Shown: piece after piece, positions 15,392 through 23,529 of the stretch
Layout of the letters: each line of letters begins with the position of its first letter
Position numbering within the stretch: the stretch's first letter is position 1
Assembly (NCBI GenBank): GCA_938008185.1
Contig: CALLLR010000120.1
Coordinates: 1 to 36,765 of the forward strand
Source of the DNA: an uncultured Saprospiraceae bacterium
GTDB taxonomy: Bacteria; Bacteroidota; Bacteroidia; Chitinophagales; Saprospiraceae
Reading direction: 5' to 3'
DNA length: 36,765 bases
The notes under the pieces: generated by a model
The model's input: only the letters and a program-made list of their open reading frames with translations
Database searches by the model: none
Told to the model about the DNA's origin: nothing
Made by a program: the position numbers and the translations under genes

Positions 15392-15553
15392 TGAACGAAC
15401 GATCCCGTAGGGTGGCGTATGACAATACGCCAAGTGAGTGAACCGCGAAAGCGGACGGGATAGCCCGTGACAATACGCCAAGTGAGTGAACCACAAAAGC
15501 GGACAGGATAGCCCATGACCATACACTAAATGAGTGAACCACAAGACCAACGA
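15392..15553. repeat. Dispersed structured repeat with 48-bp tandem amplification
   Basis: The first unit can fold as a three-way junction. The outer stem is ATCCCGT (15402-15408) with ACGGGAT (15455-15461). Inside are hairpin GGCGTAT-GACA-ATACGCC (15414-15431) and hairpin CCGC-GAAA-GCGG (15443-15454). From 15421 a 48-bp unit is repeated: 15421-15468, 15469-15516 and a partial, decayed third from 15517. Units 1 and 2 differ at four positions, all G to A. The 424-nt gap between the DUF1573 gene and the aldo/keto reductase holds this repeat and no supported gene. Confidence 0.8.
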
Positions 15554-15666
15554 AGAAAGCAAACCAGAGCAGATGCACTACCTCAATCAAAAACCTTGAT
15601 GCCTTGAACATAAACTAATGGAACATATGGACTGGCTATCCTCAAACCTGCTCTTCATTAGGAAAA

Positions 15667-16572
15667 TCAGGCCACTTCTTGCCCTCTAGCCGCTTCCCAA
15701 AGCGCAAACCAATCCTCTCGCTCCATACTAATCTCCACAGCACGCACCGCAGCGGCCATTCTATCAATCCTGGTAGTTCCGATAATGGGCAGTATTCTGG
15801 CCGGATGAGCGAGTAACCAGGCAGTCAGGAGTTCTTCGTAGCTAGCGCGATATTTCTTTTTGAGTTTATCACAAACTTTTTTGATCCTTTGGACAGGTTC
15901 AGTCGCTTCTTGTGAAAAGAAAAGACCTTTTGCCATCGTACTGTAAGCCATAGGCGCAATTTCGTGCTGCATGCACTGATCTAAGGTCCCGTCAAGCAAA
16001 AACTCGTCGTGCAACAGGGACACTTCTATTTGATTGGTTACCAACGGAACATATTGATTTAACAAAGTAAACTGAGAAGGACTGAAGTTAGAAACACCAA
16101 AATTCAGAATTTTTCCAGATTGTTTCAGCTGATTAAATGCTTCCGCAATCTCATAAGGATGCATCAGAGGGCTGGGACGATGAATCAAGAGTAAATCCAG
16201 GTAATCTGTTCTCAGACTTTTCAAAGAATTTTCGACGGAAAAAAGGATATGGGCTTTGCTAGTATCGTAGCCGTGCACCTTGTAATTGGGCCGATGGGGG
16301 GTGATCAATTTGATGCCGCATTTAGAAATGAGTTTCATTTGCTGCCGCAGCGAAGATTTACCTTTAGTGGCTCGCCCAAAAAGGGCTTCGGTGGTATAAT
16401 GACCATAAATATCGGCATGGTCAAAGGTAGATACTCCCAGATCCAGACATTCATCAATGTAGCTGGCGGCTTTTTTAGTGGATAAATTTTTACCCCAAAC
16501 ACCCCAGGTCATTACTCCCGCAATGATTCGCGAAAATTCGGGGCCATTTTGGGCCAATTGTATTTTATGCAT
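15667..16572 (-). CDS. Aldo/keto reductase, YdhF-like
   Basis: A 301-residue cytoplasmic NADPH-dependent (beta/alpha)8-barrel oxidoreductase. The catalytic tetrad is intact: D51 and Y56 in TFDHADIYGHY, K84 in LISKCGIKL, H131 in LDLLLIHRPSPLMHP. The N-terminal GPEFSRIIAG, the HFGVSNF-type block (ILNFGVSNFSPSQF) and the C-terminal IIGTTRIDRMAAA cofactor-binding loop match E. coli YdhF closely. The physiological substrate is not known for this subfamily; general carbonyl reduction is the safe description. It starts 2 nt after the stop of the small lipoprotein gene, so the two are co-transcribed and probably coupled. Confidence 0.92.
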   Translation of the reverse strand: MHKIQLAQNGPEFSRIIAGVMTWGVWGKNLSTKKAASYIDECLDLGVSTFDHADIYGHYTTEALFGRATKGKSSLRQQMKLISKCGIKLITPHRPNYKVHGYDTSKAHILFSVENSLKSLRTDYLDLLLIHRPSPLMHPYEIAEAFNQLKQSGKILNFGVSNFSPSQFTLLNQYVPLVTNQIEVSLLHDEFLLDGTLDQCMQHEIAPMAYSTMAKGLFFSQEATEPVQRIKKVCDKLKKKYRASYEELLTAWLLAHPARILPIIGTTRIDRMAAAVRAVEISMEREDWFALWEAARGQEVA

Positions 16573-16574
16573 TT

Positions 16575-17042
16575 TTATCGGGTTTCTCCCATCGGAGGCT
16601 TTTTAGTAACGATCATTTTGGCGATGTAATTTTGTTTATTTTCCAAAACCTCCGTCGGATATGGCTTTAAACTCATTAGTGTTAGGGTATAATTTAAAAC
16701 ACTTTTTGCTTCACCACATTCAGGTTTATCGATACACAATCCCTTTGCTTTCAAAACAAGGTTTTCGCTTTGGTTGCCTACTTTTACCACTAGAGAAATA
16801 ATTCCCTCTCCCGCCTGAATACAATTTATGCCCTCCGGACAGCGGCTTTCGGTCAGTTTTTCAAAACTGATCTCTATTTGCTCATCAGGTAGCCCCACCG
16901 TAGTACCATAACGCAGGTCAAAAGTTTGGTTAAGCTGTGACTGATAAGGAAATAATTTAGTAGTTCCCGAGCTACAACCTAGCCAGGTTATCAGAATTGT
17001 AACGGTGATTAGCTTAAATAATGACTTAAATAAAAACATCAT
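16575..17042 (-). CDS. Small lipoprotein of unknown function
   Basis: 155 residues from the ATG at 17042 (a second ATG follows directly at 17039). A TTG seven codons upstream is possible but would put polar residues before the signal. The signal peptide ends in ITWLGC, a lipobox with Cys near residue 23. The mature part is beta-rich, with FDLRYGTTVGLPDEQIEISFEKL, a Cys pair in ESRCPEGINCIQAGEG, another pair in GLCIDKPECGE, and a final NYTLTLMSLKPYP..ENKQNYIAKMIVTK. I recall similar Bacteroidota proteins carrying an SRCP..xxC..aG signature with no assigned function. It precedes the aldo/keto reductase by 2 nt. The four cysteines of the mature part may form two disulfides in the periplasm. Confidence 0.75.
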   Translation of the reverse strand: MMFLFKSLFKLITVTILITWLGCSSGTTKLFPYQSQLNQTFDLRYGTTVGLPDEQIEISFEKLTESRCPEGINCIQAGEGIISLVVKVGNQSENLVLKAKGLCIDKPECGEAKSVLNYTLTLMSLKPYPTEVLENKQNYIAKMIVTKKPPMGETR

Positions 17043-17141
17043 ATCAAATTGATTTACAGGCAATTCTGAAAATTTTAGAGAAAACCAAGAATTAACTTCC
17101 CCTTTTTGGCTTGAAAATACAAACTTCTACCGGTTAATTTG

Positions 17142-17149
17142 TAATTTTG
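17142..17149 (+). promoter_or_regulatory. Candidate -7 element for the helicase-like gene
   Basis: TAATTTTG fits TAnnTTTG and lies 25 nt before the ATG at 17175. No clear TTTG is present 19-20 nt upstream, so this is a partial match. Confidence 0.35.
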
Positions 17150-17174
17150 GTAGGAGTAAACATCAATAACTACT

Positions 17175-20100
17175 ATGAAAGATCAGCCATCCAGCGAGCA
17201 AATACGCAATGACGTATATTTGCAACTACACAAAACTGCCTATTATAACGGCCTTTCCGAACCGGGTATGGACCTTTGTAAAATTTCCCGACGGGAAGAT
17301 AAATTTGCTACTACCCTGCTATCCCGTATCTCGGAAAATGAATCTACTGAGCTTTCTTTTATTGCGAAAGACAAATCTATAAAATCGCTGGCAAACCTCT
17401 TTTACAGGGCTTACCGCCAATCAGGACAAGCCGAATACCAGGAAGTGGGAATTGGTTTTCCAATGTTTTATATAAAAAAAGAAGAAAAAGATCCTCTTCC
17501 TTACCTGGCAGCACCACTATTCGTCTGGCGCGTTGATTACCGACCAGACTACGCAGACAAATGGCATCTAACGATCAAACGAAATGATGTTTTACCCAAT
17601 AAGTTATTACTGGCTTTCTTCGAAGAAGCATATAATATCAACCTCACCCAAAAATTTGATGCTTGTCTTGAAACTAAAGGTGATCTCGGCGAAGCGATTT
17701 ATCATCTTTGTTATGAATTAATTGTCCAACTGGATTTAACGGATGAACGATCTACGACCACCGTATTGCCAACGCCCACCAAACTTACTAATACCAAGGG
17801 CAGCATCCACTGGTCGGGAGTGTTAAACCTATTTGGTGTTCAGCAGAAACAGTTACTTGACCATGCTAAAGATCTCAAAAATACAAACTGGCAACCCGTC
17901 GATACACCCGCCTGGCCTCATACTTACGGTGCATTTCCCACCGATCCCATGCAGGAATTGGTCATGCAATATTTTCAAACCCATAATTTGATTGTGGACG
18001 GGGAATCCGGTACGGGTGCGCTTCAGACAGCGGCGAATATTGCCATCAATTGTCTTTCGAACAAAAAAAATCTGGTGATCGTCAGCCAAAACTCGGAATC
18101 ACTCAGCGCGCTGCGCAGGCACCTGACGTCCCTTTCCTTAGATTCGTACTGCCTTAATTTATTTCCCAATCAAACAAACCAAAAAGAAGCCATCTTCGCG
18201 GAAATACCCAAACATGATCGGGAACAGTATAATTTAAACTTACAAAAATCGCTTCGTAACCAGGCGGCGCTGGCCAACCAGTATGATACCGTAACCAAAC
18301 CAATTTTTGGAAACCATACGTGGACTAATGTAGTCGGCTTATTTTTGGCCGCCAACGGAAAAGAACCCAGTGCACTGCTCAATAGTCACTTGAATTTTAG
18401 TGATTATAAATGGTCTTATAAAGTTTTTAATGCTTTCTCAGAAAAGGTAGCACAAGGCATAGATTTATTCAAGAATATTGGGACAACCGACCATCCGCTC
18501 AGTAAGTTAAACAGTATTTTATTTTTAGAATATAATCCGGAACAGAGCCTTCACAGAATTGAACAATCTGTCCATCAACTCAAAGAAGACGCACATCGTC
18601 TGCAACAGAAATACATCAACAAACTACATACTTACACTGTCAAGTTAACTCATTTTTATAATGATGGACTGAAAGAATTTCAAAAGAAAAGTGATAGTTT
18701 ATTAGAATTAATCGGCGATTTAGATAGTGAGCACGGCAATAAAGGAACGAGGACCGGTCTACTTTCTACCGGAAAACTCAAACTGACAGGCCTATTCTCG
18801 AGTAGTGCGAAAAACATTCTGGAAAGACAAAAAAGAGTGAAAGCAGATTATCAGTTTATGCTAGATAAATTTGCCGAAAATAACTTTTTCAATTATAGCT
18901 TCCCCATTTACACCGGGAGTGAAAAAATACCGGAAATTCAGGCCTCAGTACAATCTTTCAGAACGGCTTTACAGGAGTTTCAACAGACGGTTCCACAGTT
19001 GATTCAAAATAACCTGGATACGCTTAGTGGCACCAATCAGGTGGAGGAAATGGGCTACGAGTCGACAGTAAGAACCCTGGAAAATGAATTACGAGCATTT
19101 CTTGGATCAGTTAATCAAACTCGTTTGTTTGAAGAAGAAATAACGGCGACCGCCCACCCGACCCGGGATCAACAAAACCAACTTGAGCAGATCATCAATC
19201 AACTGGACGCAATCCGCTTCAATCTACGTGACTTTGACGATTTTCATACCTGGCAAAAATACTGGCTACAGCTTTCTTCGTCCGAACAAAAAGTCGTATT
19301 GGCCCTTACCAGCGTAAAGCCCAAGGATTGGGTAGCGGCCTTTCAAAGCTGGTATTTACAGCAATTTTTATCCCAATATCATCATGAAGGGATTCCAGAA
19401 GATAATCAACATTATCAGCGGTTTTTGGGGGCATTCGATAATTTGAGTAATCAAATTCCCGCTCAAATTATTGCTCAACAAAAAGGACACCAGACCCGAT
19501 CACCTCGATTGAGCACTGACCTATTTGCCAATGCTAATCAAGAATTTTCAGCTATTCAGTTTTTACAAAAAAACACGACTCAGGTAAGAGATATTATTCA
19601 GCATTATCCGATTTTTTTGACCACTCCGGAACTAGCCATGGAGTGGATTGATCCGGATCAAAACCTGTTTGATGCGATTATCATTTTAGCGACTAATAAA
19701 CTGAATTTTAGTGGTCATTTTCCGTTGTTAAAAATAGCGCCACGAATAATAGGTTTTACGAGTAGTCGCAGTGGTTCTCAAACAACTGAGTACACTTTAC
19801 TGGATAATTTAATCGATCAGGATACGCAAGAGATTGATTTACTTTATCACCACCGCCCCGGTCCTGGGGCAATCACAGATCTTTACTATCAAAAATTTAA
19901 GTCTGTGAATGATCTACATTTTTATAATAAAACAAAAGATAAAAACGCCATTATAAATATTCCATTAGATCTGTCCTACCGATCGGATCAGAATACCAAA
20001 ACACACTACGCGGAAGTATTAGAAAATATTTTGAAAGAAATAAAACCGGTAAACAAAAATTACCAATATCCTAGTTTGCGAATAGTTGTGGAAGAAGAAA

Positions 20101-20750
20101 AGTTAAGAAATTTTCTTTTTTATCGCTTGTACCATAAGCGAGTGGGGCATACACCAATGGCAGATCAATTACAAAAGTTATTTTCTGATGGAATAAAAAT
20201 TTATCCTTCCGAAAATCAGGAAGGCGAAACAATGGATTATCTACTTTATATACAAAGTCAGGAATCACCTCAGAATAATTCTCGTGCACTACAAAATAAC
20301 CTGGCCCGTACCAGAGAGAAAATATACTTTATCCATTCTAATAAGGTAGCTTCCTATGGTAAATTTGAAGAGAATCTGACCATTGTAAAAAAACAATATC
20401 GCCGCAATAACCAATGCGATTATTTCATCGACGAAGTAGTAGAAAGCCTTTCTAATCATATTAATCCTGCTCAATTAATCAAACACGCTTGGATCAACGA
20501 ATTATATGTTCCATTATTGATAAAGCCCAACGATGCCGATGCACCGCCTGTAGCCGTCATTATAGATGGGATTGGGGATCGTCGGGGCGCGCTAGCTCTG
20601 GATTGGGAGCGAAAATACCGAGCATTATTAACCTTTTATGGTTTGGAATTTGTGGATGTTTGGTCCGCAGACTGGTGGAAGAATGAAGCTGACGCCACCG
20701 CGACATTAATTAACAAAATAGAAGAACGGACCGCTAAATATGTGGGATAA
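17175..20750 (+). CDS. Degenerate SF1 helicase / nuclease-like protein (DUF4011-family architecture)
   Basis: 1191 residues, no signal peptide. The N-terminal part (about 90-180) has a DUF4011-like EVGIGFPMFYI..YLAAPLFVWRV and NDVLPNKLLLAFFEEAYNINL. The P-loop position reads GESGTGALQTAANIA (276-290), aligned with the usual GPPGTGKSQTIANLI; the catalytic lysine is Ala282. A long, helical insert follows (about 370-800). The Walker B position reads FDAIIILATNK (832-842) in place of FDVVIFDEASQ, so both acidic residues are gone. The later motif GDxxQL is replaced by GFTSSRSGSQ. HHRPGPGAITDLYY resembles the HYRS motif and NNLARTREKIYF the NVALTRAR motif. The C-terminus (about 1105-1185) resembles the MTES_1575/Vsr-like nuclease: VAVIIDGIGDRRG..WERKYRALLTFYGLEFVDVWSADWW, with the usual IE.DG reduced to IIDG. 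The uninterrupted frame argues for a maintained non-ATPase function. It overlaps the next gene by 11 nt. Confidence 0.7.
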   Translation: MKDQPSSEQIRNDVYLQLHKTAYYNGLSEPGMDLCKISRREDKFATTLLSRISENESTELSFIAKDKSIKSLANLFYRAYRQSGQAEYQEVGIGFPMFYIKKEEKDPLPYLAAPLFVWRVDYRPDYADKWHLTIKRNDVLPNKLLLAFFEEAYNINLTQKFDACLETKGDLGEAIYHLCYELIVQLDLTDERSTTTVLPTPTKLTNTKGSIHWSGVLNLFGVQQKQLLDHAKDLKNTNWQPVDTPAWPHTYGAFPTDPMQELVMQYFQTHNLIVDGESGTGALQTAANIAINCLSNKKNLVIVSQNSESLSALRRHLTSLSLDSYCLNLFPNQTNQKEAIFAEIPKHDREQYNLNLQKSLRNQAALANQYDTVTKPIFGNHTWTNVVGLFLAANGKEPSALLNSHLNFSDYKWSYKVFNAFSEKVAQGIDLFKNIGTTDHPLSKLNSILFLEYNPEQSLHRIEQSVHQLKEDAHRLQQKYINKLHTYTVKLTHFYNDGLKEFQKKSDSLLELIGDLDSEHGNKGTRTGLLSTGKLKLTGLFSSSAKNILERQKRVKADYQFMLDKFAENNFFNYSFPIYTGSEKIPEIQASVQSFRTALQEFQQTVPQLIQNNLDTLSGTNQVEEMGYESTVRTLENELRAFLGSVNQTRLFEEEITATAHPTRDQQNQLEQIINQLDAIRFNLRDFDDFHTWQKYWLQLSSSEQKVVLALTSVKPKDWVAAFQSWYLQQFLSQYHHEGIPEDNQHYQRFLGAFDNLSNQIPAQIIAQQKGHQTRSPRLSTDLFANANQEFSAIQFLQKNTTQVRDIIQHYPIFLTTPELAMEWIDPDQNLFDAIIILATNKLNFSGHFPLLKIAPRIIGFTSSRSGSQTTEYTLLDNLIDQDTQEIDLLYHHRPGPGAITDLYYQKFKSVNDLHFYNKTKDKNAIINIPLDLSYRSDQNTKTHYAEVLENILKEIKPVNKNYQYPSLRIVVEEEKLRNFLFYRLYHKRVGHTPMADQLQKLFSDGIKIYPSENQEGETMDYLLYIQSQESPQNNSRALQNNLARTREKIYFIHSNKVASYGKFEENLTIVKKQYRRNNQCDYFIDEVVESLSNHINPAQLIKHAWINELYVPLLIKPNDADAPPVAVIIDGIGDRRGALALDWERKYRALLTFYGLEFVDVWSADWWKNEADATATLINKIEERTAKYVG

Positions 20751-21141
20751 ACCAAAGCAATATTATCGGTGGCGTAAAATCGCCTGGGCAACAGGAATCA
20801 TTTTCAGCCTTTCAATTATTAGAATTTTGTTCTCCATGGATTATTCAGAACCTTTCGGTTACTGGATTATGCTCCACAAGCTGGGGGAAGTGTTTTTGGT
20901 CGTTCCTTTTTGGCGGGCGGGCATGCTCTCTACATATCAGGGAAGTCGGCGAGTTAGTAGCTTTTTAAGTCGCTGGCAATATACAATGCTAGCTGGGGGA
21001 GTTATGAATCTGATCGCCGGCCAAGGACTAGCGGGAGAAGTCTGGTGGGACTGGTTTTGTAATTGGATATTTATTGGTGGCGTACTCGCACAACCACTGG
21101 GAGAGTGGTTATTTGTAAAAAAGAGGAGTGGTTTACAATAA
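20740..21141 (+). CDS. Small four-helix membrane protein of unknown function
   Basis: 133 residues, starting inside the last codons of the helicase-like gene (11-nt overlap), so translation is probably coupled. Four hydrophobic segments are visible: about 14-31 (AWATGIIFSLSIIRILF), 38-56 (FGYWIMLHKLGEVFLVVPF), 78-95 (WQYTMLAGGVMNLIAGQG) and 100-121 (WWDWFCNWIFIGGVLAQPLGEW). Loops are short and basic at the start (WDKPKQYYRWRK) and end (VKKRSGLQ). It is rich in Trp. I recognise no family. Its only functional clue is the tight link to the degenerate helicase-like protein. The 3' end overlaps the convergent downstream gene by 9 nt. Confidence 0.7.
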   Translation: MWDKPKQYYRWRKIAWATGIIFSLSIIRILFSMDYSEPFGYWIMLHKLGEVFLVVPFWRAGMLSTYQGSRRVSSFLSRWQYTMLAGGVMNLIAGQGLAGEVWWDWFCNWIFIGGVLAQPLGEWLFVKKRSGLQ

Positions 21142-21507
21142 CGAAACCTCCTTTTTGAGCATTCCTTTGAAGGAGCGTAATTCGATAAGATATTTTCCAC
21201 TTTTGAAAGCGCTGAAATCCAATTCAAAAATAGTATTTACTGGTAACTCCAAAACATCTTCTCTCAATACTATTATACCTTCCTGATCTTTCACCACAAT
21301 TTCACTCAGATTAAAGCTTAATTTTTCAAAATCAACGAAATACATTTTATTCTCATCATCAGAATAAAACGACCAATCACTTTCTGACTCATCTAAAGTA
21401 ATGAAATCCATATCTATCTTATCGGTTGAAGCAAGAGATTGTGCAGAAAGAGTAAAAGAACCGAAAACAAACAATAATAGGGCGAGTAGTTTAATTGAAT
21501 TAGACAT
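21133..21507 (-). CDS. Small secreted protein, DUF3244-like
   Basis: 124 residues. A signal peptide (about 1-22) ends FTLSAQ. A short acidic region (SDWSFYSDDENK) follows. The last 60 residues, LSFNLSEIVVKDQEGIIVLREDVLELPVNTIFELDFSAFKSGKYLIELRSFKGMLKKEVSLL, have the pattern of DUF3244 and of type A C-terminal domains: strand, D..G, hydrophobic D(L/F)S..KSGKY.I.(I/L), then a terminal strand. Without the usual PNP motif it is probably not a canonical T9SS substrate. Function unknown. A candidate -7 element (TATCTTTG, minus strand) lies 52 nt upstream. Confidence 0.7.
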   Translation of the reverse strand: MSNSIKLLALLLFVFGSFTLSAQSLASTDKIDMDFITLDESESDWSFYSDDENKMYFVDFEKLSFNLSEIVVKDQEGIIVLREDVLELPVNTIFELDFSAFKSGKYLIELRSFKGMLKKEVSLL

Positions 21508-21914
21508 CGTTTTAAGTCAAGTTAGTTGTTCAAAATAAATATTTGTTTGGAAGCCGGTACAAAGATAAAAATAAATTCATAAAATTTGAACTCAAAAAAG
21601 ATTCAAATTTCAGATAATTATGCACGGAAAGAAAGATTCAAAATAAAATTACAATGATCAAGCTATTTAAATGAAATAATGATACAAATTTGGAAAAAAA
21701 ACGGAATTTTATTCGGCTTAAAGAAGAATATCATTTATACTTTTTTTAAAATTGAGCAAATGACCGACATTTAAACTTTGAATTGCCCGAATTGAACGTA
21801 TTTTACGGGTATTTATTGCACAAGTTATCGAATAAACCAATAATTTATTCTGTTATTCCCTAAAATGCTTAACTTCGTAATTCTATCAATCATAGACATA
21901 GAAAATAAACATTT
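21508..21914. other. Intergenic region between divergent genes
   Basis: 407 nt, AT-rich, without a supported gene. On the minus strand TATCTTTG at 21567-21560 is a plausible -7 element for the DUF3244-like gene, with no good -33 match. On the plus strand TAACTTCG near 21870 is a weak -7 candidate for the DinB-like gene. Confidence 0.35.
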
Positions 21915-22532
21915 ATGAAAAAGCTTTTTTACCTTTTCTTCTTTCTCTATTTTTCGATCACTCTGAAAGCACAAGATTTAAGCATGGATAATTTATCTGC
22001 TTTACCTTATATGTCAATTGAACATACGCCGGAAGATTATAGTGGGAATGCCGTCTTGATGAGAATGATTGATGGATTAGGATATCGATATTACTGGGGA
22101 ACAGAAGGTTTGCGTAGCGAAGACCTGGCCTACGAACCGGGGAATGACGGTGCTAGTTGTGAAGCTTTAATCAAACATATCTACGGACTTTCCGAGGTTA
22201 TCCATAATACGGTAGCCCAAGTTCCTGTCGAACGCGGTGGTGATACGCCCGAATTTACGTTCGTAGAATACCGGACCAAAACACTACAAAATCTTAAGTC
22301 TGCCAGCGAAATCCTGCGAACTAATAAAAAGTTGAATTTGGAAGATTGTCAAATAAAGTTTAAAAGAGGAGAAAAGGTTAGTGCTGCTCCTTTTTGGAAT
22401 TTGCTGAACGGACCACTGGCTGATGCTATTTATCATACGGGACAAATTGTCTCCTACCGTCGTACCACAGGGAATCCGGTCAATCCGCTGGTCAATGTTT
22501 TTTCGGGTAAGAATAGAAGTCCCAAAAAGTAA
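21915..22532 (+). CDS. Exported DinB/YfiT-superfamily protein
   Basis: 205 residues with a signal peptide (about 1-20, ending TLKAQD). The mature protein is a helical bundle of the DinB type: NAVLMRMIDGLGYRYYWGTEGL, ALIKHIYGLSEVIHNTVAQ, a linker, ILRTNKKLNLEDC, and a final NGPLADAIYHTGQIVSYRRTTGNPVNPLVNVFSG. Histidines in KHIYGLSEVIH and IYHTGQI sit where DinB proteins bind a metal. In the superfamily, members are thiol transferases or of unknown function; export to the periplasm is unusual but recurs in Bacteroidota. No operon partner is evident: it converges with the DUF2809 gene 48 nt downstream. Confidence 0.78.
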   Translation: MKKLFYLFFFLYFSITLKAQDLSMDNLSALPYMSIEHTPEDYSGNAVLMRMIDGLGYRYYWGTEGLRSEDLAYEPGNDGASCEALIKHIYGLSEVIHNTVAQVPVERGGDTPEFTFVEYRTKTLQNLKSASEILRTNKKLNLEDCQIKFKRGEKVSAAPFWNLLNGPLADAIYHTGQIVSYRRTTGNPVNPLVNVFSGKNRSPKK

Positions 22533-22580
22533 TTTCAAAAGTGAAATAATAATTTTTCAGACAATTATTGACGATCCTGA

Positions 22581-22976
22581 TTATCTGCCATCCCCCCACT
22601 CTATCCCAATCCCAAGAAGCACACCTCCCGCGTAAGCCAGCAAATCACTCCACAAAAAGGTATGCCCCAAGATAAGTGCTCCCATTTTTGTTTCCCGCAG
22701 CAGAACGATCCAATCCGCTTGATAAAGCTGACTGAATTCAATCAGACAACATAGAATAAGGGCTGCCAGTCCAATACCAGCTTTACTGCGATCCGGATAC
22801 AAAAAACCAAAAATAAAAAAGATAAGTAATCCGTAAAATACATCTCCCACCCACATAAAATCCGGGTAAGGCAGATACTTTGTTCGAGAAAACAGTCCCA
22901 CAATAATGGTAAAAAAAATCAGCCCAAGGTAGTGCAGACGGTGACGAGGAGATATTTGAATATCAAAATTAGTCAT
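22581..22976 (-). CDS. DUF2809 membrane protein
   Basis: 131 residues with four hydrophobic segments: HYLGLIFFTIIVGLFS, VGDVFYGLLIFFIFGFLYP, AGIGLAALILCCLIEFSQLY and LWSDLLAYAGGVLLGIGI. Family signatures are visible: SRTKYLPYPDF..VGD near residue 30, IEFSQLYQADWI near 80-91, RETKMGALILGHTFLWSDLLAY near 94-115. Function is unknown for DUF2809. It is the last gene of the pyrG operon: its ATG shares one base with the stop codon of the methyltransferase gene (TAATG), so it is probably translated by re-initiation. Confidence 0.85.
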   Translation of the reverse strand: MTNFDIQISPRHRLHYLGLIFFTIIVGLFSRTKYLPYPDFMWVGDVFYGLLIFFIFGFLYPDRSKAGIGLAALILCCLIEFSQLYQADWIVLLRETKMGALILGHTFLWSDLLAYAGGVLLGIGIEWGDGR

Positions 22977-23509
22977 TAGGCGGGTTTATGATTCCGAATA
23001 AATTCCCATAATACAACACCAATAGAAACAGAAATATTAAGTGAATGTTTGGTGCCAAACTGTGGAATTTCGATACATTCATCTACCAAGTCCATTATTG
23101 GCTGGGCCACACCCGTTACCTCATTGCCAAAAATTAAAGCATATTTGTTTTCGTTAGAGAAGGGAAAATTTTCTAGCGTTTTACTTTCCGCGGCCTGTTC
23201 AACGGCGACGATCTGATACCCTTCTTTTCTTAATTGTAAAATCGCCGCAACGTTATCTTTGCAATACTCCCAGCTCACTGATCCGGTCGCTCCGATGGCG
23301 GTTTTAAGAATTTCTCGGTGTGGCGGCTGCGCGGTAATCCCACAAAGAACCACTTTTTCTACCGCAAACGCATCTCCTGTCCGAAAGGCCGATCCCACAT
23401 TGAGCGCAGAACGGATATTATCCAGTACCAACACCACAGGTAATTTTTTTATGGACTGGAAGTCCGTAACGGATATCCGGTTGAGTTCTTTTAACGTTAG
23501 TTTTTTCAT
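22976..23509 (-). CDS. SpoU/TrmH-family RNA 2'-O-methyltransferase
   Basis: 177 residues from the ATG at 23509; an in-frame TTG farther upstream would run into the pyrG stop and is less likely. It is an SPOUT knot-fold methyltransferase using S-adenosylmethionine. Motif 1 is DNIRSALNVGSAFRTGDAF with the conserved Asn and Arg, motif 2 is YALIFGNEVTGV, and motif 3 is IPQFGTKHSLNISVSIGVVLWEF, which forms the knot and the cofactor pocket. Length and motifs match TrmH-type enzymes that modify tRNA or rRNA; the exact target nucleotide cannot be read from sequence. It lies 20 nt after pyrG and overlaps the DUF2809 start by one base. Confidence 0.92.
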   Translation of the reverse strand: MKKLTLKELNRISVTDFQSIKKLPVVLVLDNIRSALNVGSAFRTGDAFAVEKVVLCGITAQPPHREILKTAIGATGSVSWEYCKDNVAAILQLRKEGYQIVAVEQAAESKTLENFPFSNENKYALIFGNEVTGVAQPIMDLVDECIEIPQFGTKHSLNISVSIGVVLWEFIRNHKPA

Positions 23510-23529
23510 AAGTACACTTGCAAAAGTAA

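Noticed and set aside
15421-15553. CRISPR-like array
   Set aside because: The units are contiguous without unique spacers and there are no cas genes. It is a plain tandem repeat.
15356-15611. Two overlapping minus-strand open frames of 68 and 75 codons with 16-residue repeats
   Set aside because: They exist only because the 48-bp tandem repeat is a multiple of three and has no stop in those frames. Both frames are repetitive, and the nucleotide-level structure explains the DNA.
15668-17042. Aldo/keto reductase plus lipoprotein as part of the T9SS or helicase systems
   Set aside because: They form their own two-gene operon, are ordinary in domain content, and are divergent from the helicase-like gene.
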